This document shows, in pieces, positions 42,694-51,486 of a stretch of DNA of 64,000 nt. Each line of letters starts with the position of its first letter. The stretch's first letter is position 1. A program made the translations under genes and the position numbers. Origin of the DNA: Ruminococcus gauvreauii (GTDB taxonomy: Bacteria; Bacillota; Clostridia; Lachnospirales; Lachnospiraceae); contig NZ_CP102290.1 in NCBI RefSeq assembly GCF_025151995.1, positions 3,286,001 through 3,350,000 on the forward strand, read 5' to 3'. Below the pieces are notes generated by a model that saw only the letters and a program-made list of their open reading frames with translations, had not been told where the DNA came from and searched no databases.

Positions 42694-44421
42694 ATGCTGC
42701 TGAAGGGGAAGGGCGTATCAAAAGGGATTGCCGTAGGCGAGGTTTTTTTATACAAGCCGTTGGAGCTTCGGATAGACGAGACTTATATATCACCGGAGCA
42801 GGTGGAGGAAACAATACAGAAATATCATGCCTGCAGGGAGACTGCCAGAGGAGAACTGCAGCTGCTCCAGGAGCGTATGGGAGAGGAGCAGGAGGAAAAA
42901 AAGAAAATATTTGATGCCCATAAGGACATTTTATATGATATAGCAATGGAAGAGGAAATTGAGAATCTGATTTCCAGGGAGTACAGTAATCTGGATCATG
43001 CAGTCTGCCGGATTTACGATAAGTATTCTGAGATCTTATCGCAGATTGAAGATGAGCTCATGAAAGAGCGCTGCAAAGATATCCAGGACGTAAAGAACAG
43101 GCTGCTGAGGATCTCACAGGGCAAGGCGCAGACCAGTCTTTCAGAACTTAAAAGTCCGGTAATCCTGTGTGCGAAAGATTTATTGCCGTCTGATACGGCA
43201 TCTTTAGACAGAGAGATGGTACTGGCCATCGCAACGGAAGCCGGGGGAGCCACATCACATTCTGCAATACTTGCCAGGAGCTATGGAATACCTGCAGTTC
43301 TTGGGGTGACGGAGCTTATGGAACAGGTAAACGAAACGGAAACAGTCATTGTGGATGCAGCAAATGGCGTGATCATAACACAGCCGTCTGACGAAGAGGT
43401 CAGCCTGTATCGCGAGGAGCGTGAAAAGTATCAGTGTACGCTGGAGGAAATGAAAACGTACAGGACGATGATACCGAAGACGAAGGACGGTGAGCGAATC
43501 AAAGTCGGACTGAATATTGGTTCTGCAAATGATGAAGAACTGGGAAACGCGGCATTTACAGACGGTGTGGGTCTGTTCCGCACTGAATTTCTGTATATGG
43601 ACCGGGAACAGATGCCCGGTGAAGAGGAACAATATCAGGTTTATAAGAAAGTACTTTCAGCATTCAGCGGAAAAGAGGTCATCCTGCGCACTCTGGATAT
43701 CGGAGGCGACAAGCAGGCTTCATGCGTGGAGATGCCGAAGGAAGAGAATCCATTTCTCGGGCTTCGGGCTATCCGGCTGTGCTTCTCCAGACAAGAATTA
43801 TTCAAAACTCAGTTAAAGGCTGCCTATCGGGCTTCCATTCATGGTAAACTAAGTATCATGTTTCCGATGGTCGCAGGTTTAGATGATATCCGAAGGGCCA
43901 AAGCGGTGGCAGCGGAAGTAAAAAGAGAACTGGACGAAGAAAAACTGCCGTATTCACAGGATGTGAGGATCGGCATTATGGTTGAGATACCGTCGATTGC
44001 CATTATGGCGGCGGAGGCTGCAAAAGAGGTGGATTTTGCAAGCATCGGTACCAACGATCTTTGCCAGTATCTTATGGCTGTTGACCGGCTGAATCCCGAT
44101 GTGGCTGCGTATTACCAGACGTATCATCCGGCGATGTTCCGGCTGATCGGGCATGTGGCGGAGGCGTTCAGGCGAGAAGGAAAAGATGTGAGCGTATGCG
44201 GTGAACTGGGCGGAGACATGCTTGCGGTTCCAGTTCTGCTGGGTCTTGGGATTCAAAAGATAAGTATGGGAATGGCAGTATTGGGAGAAGTCAAGAAACT
44301 GATCTCTGGTCTTGAAATGAGTGAGTGTAAAAAGCAGGGAGAGCAGATCGTGAAATTTACAACTGCTCAGGATGCAGAACAGTATTTAAAAAAATCCAGA
44401 AATTATAATGACAGAAGGTAA
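42694..44421 (+). CDS. PTS enzyme I (phosphoenolpyruvate-protein phosphotransferase), operon-specific copy
   Basis: This 575-residue protein has the phospho-His motif GGATSHSAILARSYGIPA near 190 in its HPr-interacting half. Its C-terminal PEP-binding barrel contains GLFRTEFLYMDR, LDIGGDKQ, and EIPSIAIMA with GTNDLCQYLMAVDR. It takes phosphate from phosphoenolpyruvate and passes it to HPr. The length is normal for a free EI. It is encoded with its own HPr and EIIABC genes, implying a dedicated relay separate from, or supplementing, the general EI of the cell, which is not in the window. Confidence 0.93.
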   Translation: MLLKGKGVSKGIAVGEVFLYKPLELRIDETYISPEQVEETIQKYHACRETARGELQLLQERMGEEQEEKKKIFDAHKDILYDIAMEEEIENLISREYSNLDHAVCRIYDKYSEILSQIEDELMKERCKDIQDVKNRLLRISQGKAQTSLSELKSPVILCAKDLLPSDTASLDREMVLAIATEAGGATSHSAILARSYGIPAVLGVTELMEQVNETETVIVDAANGVIITQPSDEEVSLYREEREKYQCTLEEMKTYRTMIPKTKDGERIKVGLNIGSANDEELGNAAFTDGVGLFRTEFLYMDREQMPGEEEQYQVYKKVLSAFSGKEVILRTLDIGGDKQASCVEMPKEENPFLGLRAIRLCFSRQELFKTQLKAAYRASIHGKLSIMFPMVAGLDDIRRAKAVAAEVKRELDEEKLPYSQDVRIGIMVEIPSIAIMAAEAAKEVDFASIGTNDLCQYLMAVDRLNPDVAAYYQTYHPAMFRLIGHVAEAFRREGKDVSVCGELGGDMLAVPVLLGLGIQKISMGMAVLGEVKKLISGLEMSECKKQGEQIVKFTTAQDAEQYLKKSRNYNDRR

Positions 44422-44432
44422 GGGAGGTTGCC

Positions 44433-44705
44433 ATGTATTCAAAAACAGTGACGATCGTCAATCAAACGGGTCTGCATGCCAGACCGGCTTCGGAATTTAT
44501 CGGAGCAGCATCAAAGTTTAAGTGTGACTTGCATATTAAAAACACAAGCACGGGGAAATCAGCAAATGCAAAATCTATTATTATGCTGCTGGCCCTGGCA
44601 CTGACAAAAGACACACAGGTTGAGATCACAGGAGACGGCGAAGATGAGCAGCAGGCAGTGGATTCACTGGTCTGCCTGATAGAAAGCGGATTTAGCGAGG
44701 GATAA
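44433..44705 (+). CDS. HPr phosphocarrier protein, operon-specific copy
   Basis: This 90-residue protein has the active-site motif NQTGLHARPASEF, with the phospho-acceptor His near 16, and a Ser in NAKSIIMLLALAL at the position equivalent to the regulatory Ser46. The MLLAL segment differs from the IMGVMSLG usual in general HPr, which is common in specialised copies. It begins 11 bp after EI and ends 5 bp before the kinase gene. It transfers phosphate from EI to the EIIA of this operon. Confidence 0.92.
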   Translation: MYSKTVTIVNQTGLHARPASEFIGAASKFKCDLHIKNTSTGKSANAKSIIMLLALALTKDTQVEITGDGEDEQQAVDSLVCLIESGFSEG

Positions 44706-44710
44706 CGTCT

Positions 44711-46240
44711 ATGGAAAAATGCTTGATGGGAATTGATGTAGGGACTACCGGTACCAAGGTTATCGTATTTGATCTGCAGGGAAATATTTTAGCGAGTGCA
44801 TACCGGGAATATGAGTGCAGCTATCCGCATCCGAACTGGGTGGAACAGGACTGCAGTGAACTGATCGAGGCTGTCTATTACTGCTGCCAAAAATCTGCTG
44901 CAGGCATTGACACGACGAAATATGAGATATCCGGTGTCAGTGTTTCTGCCCAGAGAAGCAGTGTCGTATTTCTGGACGAGCAGGGAAAACCGATTAAAAT
45001 GATATCGTGGCAGGATAACCGTGCGGTCAGGGAAGTGGAAGAGATCGAGCAGAAAGCAGGCAAAGAAAGATTCTATGAGATAACAGGGCTTCCGCTTTGT
45101 GCCACATGGATCCTTCCGAAAATTTTGTATATACGGAAAAATGACAGGGACGTATGGGAAAAAACCAAAAAAATCGCTCAGCTGCAGGATGTTGTTTTGA
45201 GGGCACTGGGTGTCGATGAATATTACAGTGACGAATCAGAGGCAGGTTTCTGGGGCGTGTGGGATAACCGGTATTTTCGATACAGCGAAGAACTTCTGGA
45301 GGCATTTGACATCGATATACGGATGCTGCCGGAGGTAAAGCCTTCCGGTACTTTGGCCGGAGAGATCACAAAGGCAGTCAGCATGCGTACCGGACTTCCG
45401 GAGGGCGTGAAGATCTGTGTGGGCCTTGGGGATCAGAACAGTGCGGCCATCGGAGCCGGAATCGTGGAAAAGGGTATGATGTCGGTTTCCATCGGAACGG
45501 GAGGACTGGCGACGGCATTGCTCGACACCTGCTACCGGGATCCGAAAGGACAGGCGATGGTGACCCACCATGCGGTTCACGGAAAGTGGACCTTTGAGGG
45601 CCTGCAAAATGCCGCTGCAGGTGTTTTTCGCTGGTTTCGGGATGAAATTGCGGCGTACGAACATTTTCAGGCAGGAGATCAGGTGTATGAGGTACTGAAC
45701 AAAATGATCCAGGAAACACCGGTCGGAGCAAAAGGATTATTGATGCTGCCGTATTTTGCAGGCAGTGCGGCACCGAGATGGAATAATGAGGCAAAAGGGT
45801 GCTTTCTGGGCCTGACGCTTGGCCACGACCGCAGTTGTATGGCAAGGGCGTGTGTGGAAGGTATCACGTTAGAGCAAAAGGATATTATAAAAAGCATACA
45901 GACGGACGATATTGAATTTAAGGTGGTGCGAATCGTAGGGGGCGCTACAAAGTCCGAAGTCTGGAACCAGATTCAGGCAGATATGTATCAGGTGCCCTGT
46001 GAAACACTGAAGGTAAATGATGCGGCCGCATTGGGGGCTGCCATCTGTGCAGGGGTTGGATCCGGAATCTTCCGGTCATTCCAGGACGGCGTGCAGCGCA
46101 TGGTCAAAGTGAATAAACGCTATGAGCCGGATAAGGAAAATGGATTAAAGTACGAAGAGCTCTACGCGGCTTACTGCAGGGCTTATCAGGCGTTGGATGA
46201 AGGAGGAGTCTTCCGTCATATCGACGCAATGCAGAAATAA
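44711..46240 (+). CDS. FGGY-family carbohydrate kinase, xylulokinase-like
   Basis: This 509-residue kinase begins with the phosphate-1 loop LMGIDVGTTGTKVIVFD and has the family's later motifs VSIGTGGLATALL (near 265) and ARACVEGITLEQKDII followed by RIVGGATKSEVWNQIQAD. It should phosphorylate a ketose or polyol with ATP. It is the last gene of the PTS operon, so a kinase acts as well as PTS phosphorylation. This could mean that a phosphorylated intermediate is split or rearranged, or that a second route feeds in. The exact sugar is not readable. A strong bidirectional terminator follows. Confidence 0.87.
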   Translation: MEKCLMGIDVGTTGTKVIVFDLQGNILASAYREYECSYPHPNWVEQDCSELIEAVYYCCQKSAAGIDTTKYEISGVSVSAQRSSVVFLDEQGKPIKMISWQDNRAVREVEEIEQKAGKERFYEITGLPLCATWILPKILYIRKNDRDVWEKTKKIAQLQDVVLRALGVDEYYSDESEAGFWGVWDNRYFRYSEELLEAFDIDIRMLPEVKPSGTLAGEITKAVSMRTGLPEGVKICVGLGDQNSAAIGAGIVEKGMMSVSIGTGGLATALLDTCYRDPKGQAMVTHHAVHGKWTFEGLQNAAAGVFRWFRDEIAAYEHFQAGDQVYEVLNKMIQETPVGAKGLLMLPYFAGSAAPRWNNEAKGCFLGLTLGHDRSCMARACVEGITLEQKDIIKSIQTDDIEFKVVRIVGGATKSEVWNQIQADMYQVPCETLKVNDAAALGAAICAGVGSGIFRSFQDGVQRMVKVNKRYEPDKENGLKYEELYAAYCRAYQALDEGGVFRHIDAMQK

Positions 46241-46279
46241 GAATACGGGGCGGACCACTGACAGGTCCGCCCCGTATTC
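46241..46279. terminator. Strong bidirectional terminator
   Basis: GAATACGGGGCGGACC (46241-46256) and GGTCCGCCCCGTATTC (46264-46279) form a perfect 16-bp stem with a 7-nt loop between the convergent kinase and regulator genes. Confidence 0.9.
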
Positions 46280-46295
46280 TTATTGATAAATCCGA

Positions 46296-47249
46296 TCAGA
46301 GTTTTTCAGCTTCCAGTAAAGAGATGGCGGCGATCTCATCAATGATCAGACCATTCAGATATCCGCCGTGGATAGCGGAGATGATGGAACGTGTTTTGTC
46401 ATTGCCTGCACACAGCCCCATCACCATGGGAATCTGTGCGAGGCTGTTCAGCGGAATGCTGATCAGGCGGTTGGAGAGTATTGTTTCCGGTTCCTTTCCG
46501 TCAATATCGATCTGATGGCCGCAGATATCGCATAATTCCATCTGTGAAAGCTTTTTGGCTTCAGATGCATCCAGGTATTTTGCTTTGTATACAACGCTGT
46601 TTTTATAATTGGAGGATCCGAGGCCTACGAAAGCGATATCCAGCTTTTTCAGCAGATTAAAGTGATCGATGGTCTCTGGCTCCTCCATAAAGAGCTCCAA
46701 CAGGGTTGGGTTGTGTACAAGCATGGGGGCCTGGAGCAGGCTGTACTGGCAGTTCAGCTTTCTTGCCAGTGTTTTTACCAGTTCCCTGCCGTCCATGTGC
46801 ATGCTCTGGCTGTAGGAGGCGCCGACGAGCTGGATGACATTGGCATCGGGAAATGCTTTTGCGCACTGGAAACGATTAACAAAAGCATTCAGTGTTGTTC
46901 CCCATGATATACCGATCTTCATACCGTTGACAATACAGGAATTCAGGTACTCGGAAGCGGCTTTACCGATATTATCTTTGGCATCACTGGGATTTTGTCC
47001 CGTCGGTACTACGACAACTTTTTTCAGATCAAAATGACTGCGGATCTTCTCGGCCACTTCTGTGTTGGAAAACAGCGGGTCTCTGATCTCGATGTGCACA
47101 ATATTGTATTGATGAGCGGCAGCCAGCATGCGTGATACCTTGGGGCGTGAAATTCCCATCATTTGTGCTATCTCATCCTGCGTCATATTTCCATAGTAGT
47201 ATAATTTGGCAACCTTTGTGATATCTTTACGTTTCTGTCCCTGATCCAC
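46296..47249 (-). CDS. SorC/DeoR-type sugar-binding transcriptional regulator
   Basis: This 317-residue protein has an N-terminal helix-turn-helix (about 10-55: ITKVAKLYYYGNMTQDEIAQ, then ISRPKVSRML) and a long C-terminal sugar-phosphate-binding domain of the SorC family. That domain includes GISWGTTLNAFVNRF near 115 and AFVGLGSS near 210. Family members respond to phosphorylated sugars and can repress or activate. It lies between the PTS operon and the divergent catabolic operon. A repeated 14-bp motif near all three promoters (39042, 47296, 47329) is the likely binding site. Its own promoter carries one copy over the -35, suggesting autoregulation. Confidence 0.88.
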   Translation of the reverse strand: MDQGQKRKDITKVAKLYYYGNMTQDEIAQMMGISRPKVSRMLAAAHQYNIVHIEIRDPLFSNTEVAEKIRSHFDLKKVVVVPTGQNPSDAKDNIGKAASEYLNSCIVNGMKIGISWGTTLNAFVNRFQCAKAFPDANVIQLVGASYSQSMHMDGRELVKTLARKLNCQYSLLQAPMLVHNPTLLELFMEEPETIDHFNLLKKLDIAFVGLGSSNYKNSVVYKAKYLDASEAKKLSQMELCDICGHQIDIDGKEPETILSNRLISIPLNSLAQIPMVMGLCAGNDKTRSIISAIHGGYLNGLIIDEIAAISLLEAEKL

Positions 47250-47281
47250 GACTCGGTCCCCCTTCCATTTAATTTATGATT

Positions 47282-47310
47282 ATTATACAAGAAAATGAAC
47301 AAATGTGCAA
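47282..47310 (-). promoter_or_regulatory. Predicted promoter of the SorC regulator with overlapping operator
   Basis: On the minus strand TTGCAC (47310-47305) and a consensus TATAAT (47287-47282) are 17 bp apart. The motif TGAACAAATGTGCA (47296-47309, plus strand) covers most of the -35 and spacer, a typical position for repression. Confidence 0.6.
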
Positions 47311-47328
47311 TATAATAATGAAAATATA

Positions 47329-47357
47329 TTGAAAAATGTTCAACTTTCCATTATGAT
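47329..47357 (+). promoter_or_regulatory. Predicted promoter of the catabolic operon with overlapping operator
   Basis: TTGAAA (47329-47334) and TATGAT (47352-47357) are 17 bp apart. The operator-like TTGAAAAATGTTCA (47329-47342) coincides with the -35, so binding here should block transcription of the operon that starts at 47404. Confidence 0.6.
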
Positions 47358-47403
47358 TACAGTAAGAAAAAAATAGAGATCATAATTAAAGGAGGAATAG
47401 AAA

Positions 47404-48525
47404 ATGACCAGCAGAGAACGAGTGCGTGCGGTATTAAACGGAGAGATACCCGACAGAGTTCCCATGGATCTGTGGGGAACGGACAGCAGACTCACCACAG
47501 AATTTTATTTAAACCTGGCAAAGCATCTGAATTTTGAGGAATTGGGAGAAAGAATCCGTCCGGGGTCCACATCCGAATATGAAGATTACAGGATCAGTGA
47601 TATGATCGGTTCTGATTTTCGGCATATTAATATTGGTAAGCCGGATTATTACAAAAGCTATAAAGATGAAAATGAAAATATCATCGATGAATGGGGTGTC
47701 GGGAGGAAGGTGATTGATGGATATGCCATGCTCAACTATCATCCGCTTGCCGAGGCAGAGATTGAGGATCTGGACAGCTATCCCTGGCCGGTGATACCGG
47801 ATGAGGGCAGGATAAGAGGACTGAAGGAACGGGCAGAGGACTGGTACAACAATACGGATTACGCGATTACGGCAACTTCTGCAACTTCAGGGACGATCTT
47901 CGAGCTGTGTCAGTACTTGAGAGGAACAGAGGAATTCCTGATGGATTTCTATATGGAGCCGGAATTTGCACAGAAGCTGATCGGGAAAGTAACGGATAAA
48001 CTGTTGGAGCTGAATCTGTACTATCTGGAACCGATCGCACCGTATATTGAGTGGCTGGAATTTTCCTCGGATTTTGGAACACAGACTGCACCTTTTATCT
48101 CTCCTGAAATCTTCCGTGAATTTATGCTGGAGCCTCATAAACGACTGTTTGGTGCCATAAAAGAAAAATATCCTCATATAAAAATATTTTTACACAGCTG
48201 CGGCAGCGTGAAACAGCTGATGCCGTATTTCGTGGAGATGGGGGTGGATGTTCAAAGTGCACTTCAGCCTGCGGCCAAAGGAATGGATTCGGCTGAACTG
48301 AAAAAGGAATTCGGAGATAAAATAATCTTCCATGGAGGTGTAGATATCCAATATGCTATGACAGGAACGCTGGCAGATGTTGAGGCAGATGTGAAGAAGA
48401 GAATCGATGCCTTTGGCAAAAACGGCGGATACTACCTGTCGCCCTCCAATCACTTTCAGACAGATGTTCCCATCGAGAACTTTTTCAGGATGTATGAGGT
48501 AGGAAGAGAGTACGGGAGGTATTAA
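47404..48525 (+). CDS. UroD-like protein (MtaA-type methyltransferase superfamily)
   Basis: This 373-residue protein of the URO-D superfamily opens with MTSRERVRAVLNGEIPDRVP, the usual start of catabolic members. It carries SSDFGTQTAPFISPEIF near 225, IFLHSCGSVKQLMPYF near 262 with the HxC motif, FHGGVDIQYAM near 310 and YYLSPSNHFQTDVP near 340. It heads the catabolic operon behind a strong AAAGGAGG site. The HxC and SPSNH segments suggest a metal site as in cobamide-dependent methyltransferases, but no corrinoid protein gene is present. Two further relatives lie at 18556 and 60465. The reaction is unknown. Confidence 0.8.
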   Translation: MTSRERVRAVLNGEIPDRVPMDLWGTDSRLTTEFYLNLAKHLNFEELGERIRPGSTSEYEDYRISDMIGSDFRHINIGKPDYYKSYKDENENIIDEWGVGRKVIDGYAMLNYHPLAEAEIEDLDSYPWPVIPDEGRIRGLKERAEDWYNNTDYAITATSATSGTIFELCQYLRGTEEFLMDFYMEPEFAQKLIGKVTDKLLELNLYYLEPIAPYIEWLEFSSDFGTQTAPFISPEIFREFMLEPHKRLFGAIKEKYPHIKIFLHSCGSVKQLMPYFVEMGVDVQSALQPAAKGMDSAELKKEFGDKIIFHGGVDIQYAMTGTLADVEADVKKRIDAFGKNGGYYLSPSNHFQTDVPIENFFRMYEVGREYGRY

Positions 48526-48526
48526 A

Positions 48527-49360
48527 ATGTTAGTAAATTCTAAAGAAATCCTGCAGGAGGCAAAAAAAGGGCGGTATGCCGTTCCGGGACCAAACTTTGT
48601 GGATCTGGATTCTGCAAGAGTCTTCGTTCAGGTGGCACAGAAAATGAAACGTCCGGTCATTCTTTCTTTTGCGCAGGTATTGAAGGATATCATTTCCCTG
48701 GAGGAAGCGGCGGTGATCGGCAAACTGCTCGCAGAGAATGCAGAAGTACCGGTAGTACTGCATCTGGATCATGGGGAAGATGTGGAGTATGTGAAAAGGG
48801 CCGTTGACGCAGGGTTTACGTCGGTCATGATAGACGCTTCGCAATGCAGCTTCGAAGAGAATGTCCGCATCACGAAAGAAGTCGCCATATATGCCCATGA
48901 AAGAAATGTCACAGTGGAGGCGGAGATCGGACACGTGGGACAGGGCAGCAACTATAAGGATTACGAGCATTCGGACTCTGTCTATACAACAGCAGAGGAA
49001 GCAATGGCGTTTGCAGAACAAACAGGAGTGGATTCTCTGGCCGTATCGATCGGGACTGCTCATGGGGTCTATAAAGATGTGAGTCCGGTGCTGAATTTCG
49101 AACGCCTTCATGAAATCTCGGATAAACTGCCGATTCCGCTTGTACTGCATGGAGGATCAGGATCAGGGGATGATAATCTGCACCGATGTGCAGCAGAGGG
49201 AATCTCCAAGATCAATATTTTCACGGATTTCCTGCTGGCAGGTATGGACGGAATCCGGGAAGAGCAGCCAAAGGACTACCTGGCTTTGAAGAAGGCGGTA
49301 AATGCAAAGATGGGAAGTGTGCTGGAACACTATTATCATATATTTTCAGGGGATAAGTAA
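48527..49360 (+). CDS. Class II ketose-bisphosphate aldolase (FbaA/GatY/KbaY-like)
   Basis: This 277-residue zinc aldolase has VVLHLDHGED near 83 (metal and catalytic region), VEAEIGHVGQG near 135, SIGTAHGVYK near 178 and LVLHGGSGSGDD near 207 with the second metal His. It should split a ketose (bis)phosphate into dihydroxyacetone phosphate and an aldehyde. It begins 2 bp after the UroD-like stop. Because it stands beside a galactitol-type PTS, tagatose- or fructose-bisphosphate-like substrates are plausible but not proven. The length is a little short relative to glycolytic FbaA, as in GatY-type enzymes. Confidence 0.88.
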   Translation: MLVNSKEILQEAKKGRYAVPGPNFVDLDSARVFVQVAQKMKRPVILSFAQVLKDIISLEEAAVIGKLLAENAEVPVVLHLDHGEDVEYVKRAVDAGFTSVMIDASQCSFEENVRITKEVAIYAHERNVTVEAEIGHVGQGSNYKDYEHSDSVYTTAEEAMAFAEQTGVDSLAVSIGTAHGVYKDVSPVLNFERLHEISDKLPIPLVLHGGSGSGDDNLHRCAAEGISKINIFTDFLLAGMDGIREEQPKDYLALKKAVNAKMGSVLEHYYHIFSGDK

Positions 49361-49387
49361 CTGTTTAATATCAGTCTGGAGGAATCT

Positions 49388-50098
49388 ATGGAAAAGAAAA
49401 GAAAGGTAAGGACACCATTTTTTGTGGTAAATCCAAAATCATATTTATATGGTCAGGAGAGTCTGGCGCTTGCAAAATATGCAGACGAACTGGCCGGGCA
49501 ATATGATATTGATGTGTTTTTTACGGGACAGCTCGTGGATCTTGCCCTGGTCAGGAAAGAGACAAAGCGGCTGATCGTGACCGCACAGCATATGGATGGA
49601 CTGCTTCCGGGAAGAGGAATGGGCCATGTGCTGCCGGATGCACTGGTGAACGCAGGGATACAGGCCGTGTTCTTAAACCATGCAGAATGCCCCCTTACAC
49701 TCAGCCAGCTGGCGAAGGCTATGGCACGCGGCGATGAATTGGGGATATTGACGATCGTATGTGCGGATACCGTGGAAGAGGCTATGGCGATTGCAAAACT
49801 GCACCCTGATATCATGGTCTGTGAGCCGACCAGTCTTATCGGAACGGGGCAGGTAAGCGACGAAAAATTTATGAAAGACACAAATGAGGCAGTGAAAGCA
49901 CTGTCCCCCGACACGCTGGTTTTGCAGGCAGCAGGAATCAGTACGGCAAAAGATGTATATCGGGCGATTGTATTGGGAGCTGACGGAACCGGGGCGACCA
50001 GCGGCATCGTGGCAGCGAAAGATCCTTTTGCAGCCCTGGCGGAAATGATGGAGGCAATGGGAAAAGCCAAAGAAGATATCGGGAGGAAAACGATTTGA
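49388..50098 (+). CDS. Triosephosphate isomerase-like protein
   Basis: This 236-residue TIM-barrel protein keeps equivalents of the catalytic residues of triosephosphate isomerase. VVNPKSYL replaces the NWKMN segment (Asn and Lys kept), FLNHAECPLT replaces the GHSERR segment (His and Glu kept), and MVCEPTSLIGTG matches the catalytic Glu loop YEPVWAIGTG. The divergence from housekeeping TpiA resembles isomerases of erythrulose or related four-carbon ketose phosphates, but this is inference. It follows the aldolase by 27 bp and probably processes one of the cleavage products. Its stop overlaps the start of the next gene. Confidence 0.78.
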   Translation: MEKKRKVRTPFFVVNPKSYLYGQESLALAKYADELAGQYDIDVFFTGQLVDLALVRKETKRLIVTAQHMDGLLPGRGMGHVLPDALVNAGIQAVFLNHAECPLTLSQLAKAMARGDELGILTIVCADTVEEAMAIAKLHPDIMVCEPTSLIGTGQVSDEKFMKDTNEAVKALSPDTLVLQAAGISTAKDVYRAIVLGADGTGATSGIVAAKDPFAALAEMMEAMGKAKEDIGRKTI

Positions 50099-50610
50099 AC
50101 ATATTTATGGATACCATTCATGTGACATCTAACGGGATGCGTCCCTCATATCATAATATCAGAAAAGAAGTAAATGAAATCATAGAAAAAAGCGGCGTTC
50201 AGAATGGCTTATGTGTTGTGCAGTCCCAGCACACCACCTGCTCTGTTATTTTCGAAGAATTTGTACACGATACCGACTTTAACGGAGATGAATTTTTACA
50301 GGTCGATCTGAACAGGATATTGGATCGGATCATTCCAAGGGAACTGACGGAAGATACGGATTACCGTTATCCGGGTCCGAAACATCTGGACTTTCTGATG
50401 AACCTGGAAGATCCCAACTATCCGAAGGATCCCAGAACGATCTTAAATGGAGATGCTCATATCCGCGGCTCTTTATTTGGAGCCAGTGAGTCTTTTATCC
50501 TGGAAAACGGAAAGCTGAAAACAGGTACGGTCGGCTATATATACTTTATTGACTGGGATCAGAACCGTGTAAGAACCCGCAACTGCCATGTGCTGGTTAT
50601 GGGTGAGTAG
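50095..50610 (+). CDS. YjbQ-family (UPF0047) protein
   Basis: This 171-residue protein has the YjbQ family signature LCVVQSQHTTCSVIF near 42, with two conserved His/Thr-Cys residues, and later GDAHIRGSLFGASE near 125. Family members have weak thiamine-phosphate synthase activity in vitro, but the true role is unsettled. The start is TTG at 50095, overlapping the upstream stop as TTGA and preceded by GGGAGG at good spacing, so the gene is translationally coupled to the TIM-like gene. Its repeated occurrence with sugar genes hints at a metabolic function other than thiamine synthesis; here that is inference. Confidence 0.82.
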   Translation: MNIFMDTIHVTSNGMRPSYHNIRKEVNEIIEKSGVQNGLCVVQSQHTTCSVIFEEFVHDTDFNGDEFLQVDLNRILDRIIPRELTEDTDYRYPGPKHLDFLMNLEDPNYPKDPRTILNGDAHIRGSLFGASESFILENGKLKTGTVGYIYFIDWDQNRVRTRNCHVLVMGE

Positions 50611-50658
50611 CATAAAAACATCAAACAGTCGGAAGTAATCCGTCAAAAGGAGGAAAAC

Positions 50659-51429
50659 ATGGGGTATTTAGACAGATTTAATTTAAGCGGAAAAATTGCA
50701 ATGGTGACCGGTTCATCGAGAGGCATCGGAAATGCGGTGGCAAAAGGTCTGTGTGAAGCGGGGGCAACGGTAGTCTATACGGCAACAACGCTGGAATCAG
50801 CAGAAAAAGCTGCCAGGGAAGCAGCACAGGAAACAGGTGCAGTGACACTGGGACTGGCATGCCACGTGGAGAATCCGGATGAAGTGAAGGCTTTATTTGC
50901 AGCGGTTGACGAGAAATTCGGTACACTGGATATCCTGTTCAATAATGCCGGGATTGCAAACATTGCCACAGACTGTGTGGAATTGACACCGGAACAGATT
51001 CAGGAGATCATGAATGTGAATACAAACGGAGTCATCTATTGCTGTCAGGAGGCTGCAAAGCTCATGATTACAAAAGGAAAAGGCTCCATCATCAACATGT
51101 GTTCGATGTCCGCGCACATCTATAATGTGCCGCAGAAAGTCACACACTATGCTGCATCGAAAGGTGCCGTACTCTCCTTTACCAAAGCACTGGCGTGTGA
51201 GCTGGCTCCTCATAACGTGCGTGTGAACTGTGTGAGTCCGGGATACCACATGACAGAAATGGCAAAACAGTGGGTAGACTGTCATCCAATCTGGCTTGAA
51301 AGAGTGCCGATGGGCCGTTTTGCAGATCCTTATGAGCTGGCGGGAACGATCATTTATCTGGGCAGCGATGCCTCTTCCTATGTGACGGGAGCAGAGATCG
51401 TCGTTGACGGAGGTTACACGTTACTGTAA
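50659..51429 (+). CDS. Short-chain dehydrogenase/reductase
   Basis: A 256-residue classical SDR. It has the cofactor motif TGSSRGIGNAVAKG near 17, the structural NNAGIAN near 92, catalytic Ser in INMCSMSAH near 145, YxxxK in HYAASKGA near 160 and a C-terminal VTGAEIVVDGGYTLL. It should oxidise a polyol or reduce a keto sugar with NAD(P). In this operon it is the probable dehydrogenase of the imported polyol or its phosphate. GGAGG precedes the ATG. Nothing is unusual in its length or motifs. Confidence 0.88.
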   Translation: MGYLDRFNLSGKIAMVTGSSRGIGNAVAKGLCEAGATVVYTATTLESAEKAAREAAQETGAVTLGLACHVENPDEVKALFAAVDEKFGTLDILFNNAGIANIATDCVELTPEQIQEIMNVNTNGVIYCCQEAAKLMITKGKGSIINMCSMSAHIYNVPQKVTHYAASKGAVLSFTKALACELAPHNVRVNCVSPGYHMTEMAKQWVDCHPIWLERVPMGRFADPYELAGTIIYLGSDASSYVTGAEIVVDGGYTLL

Positions 51430-51486
51430 ACAGGGGGAGCAGACCCGGTCAGGCAAATACATATAAAAATATTGGAGGTATGATTT

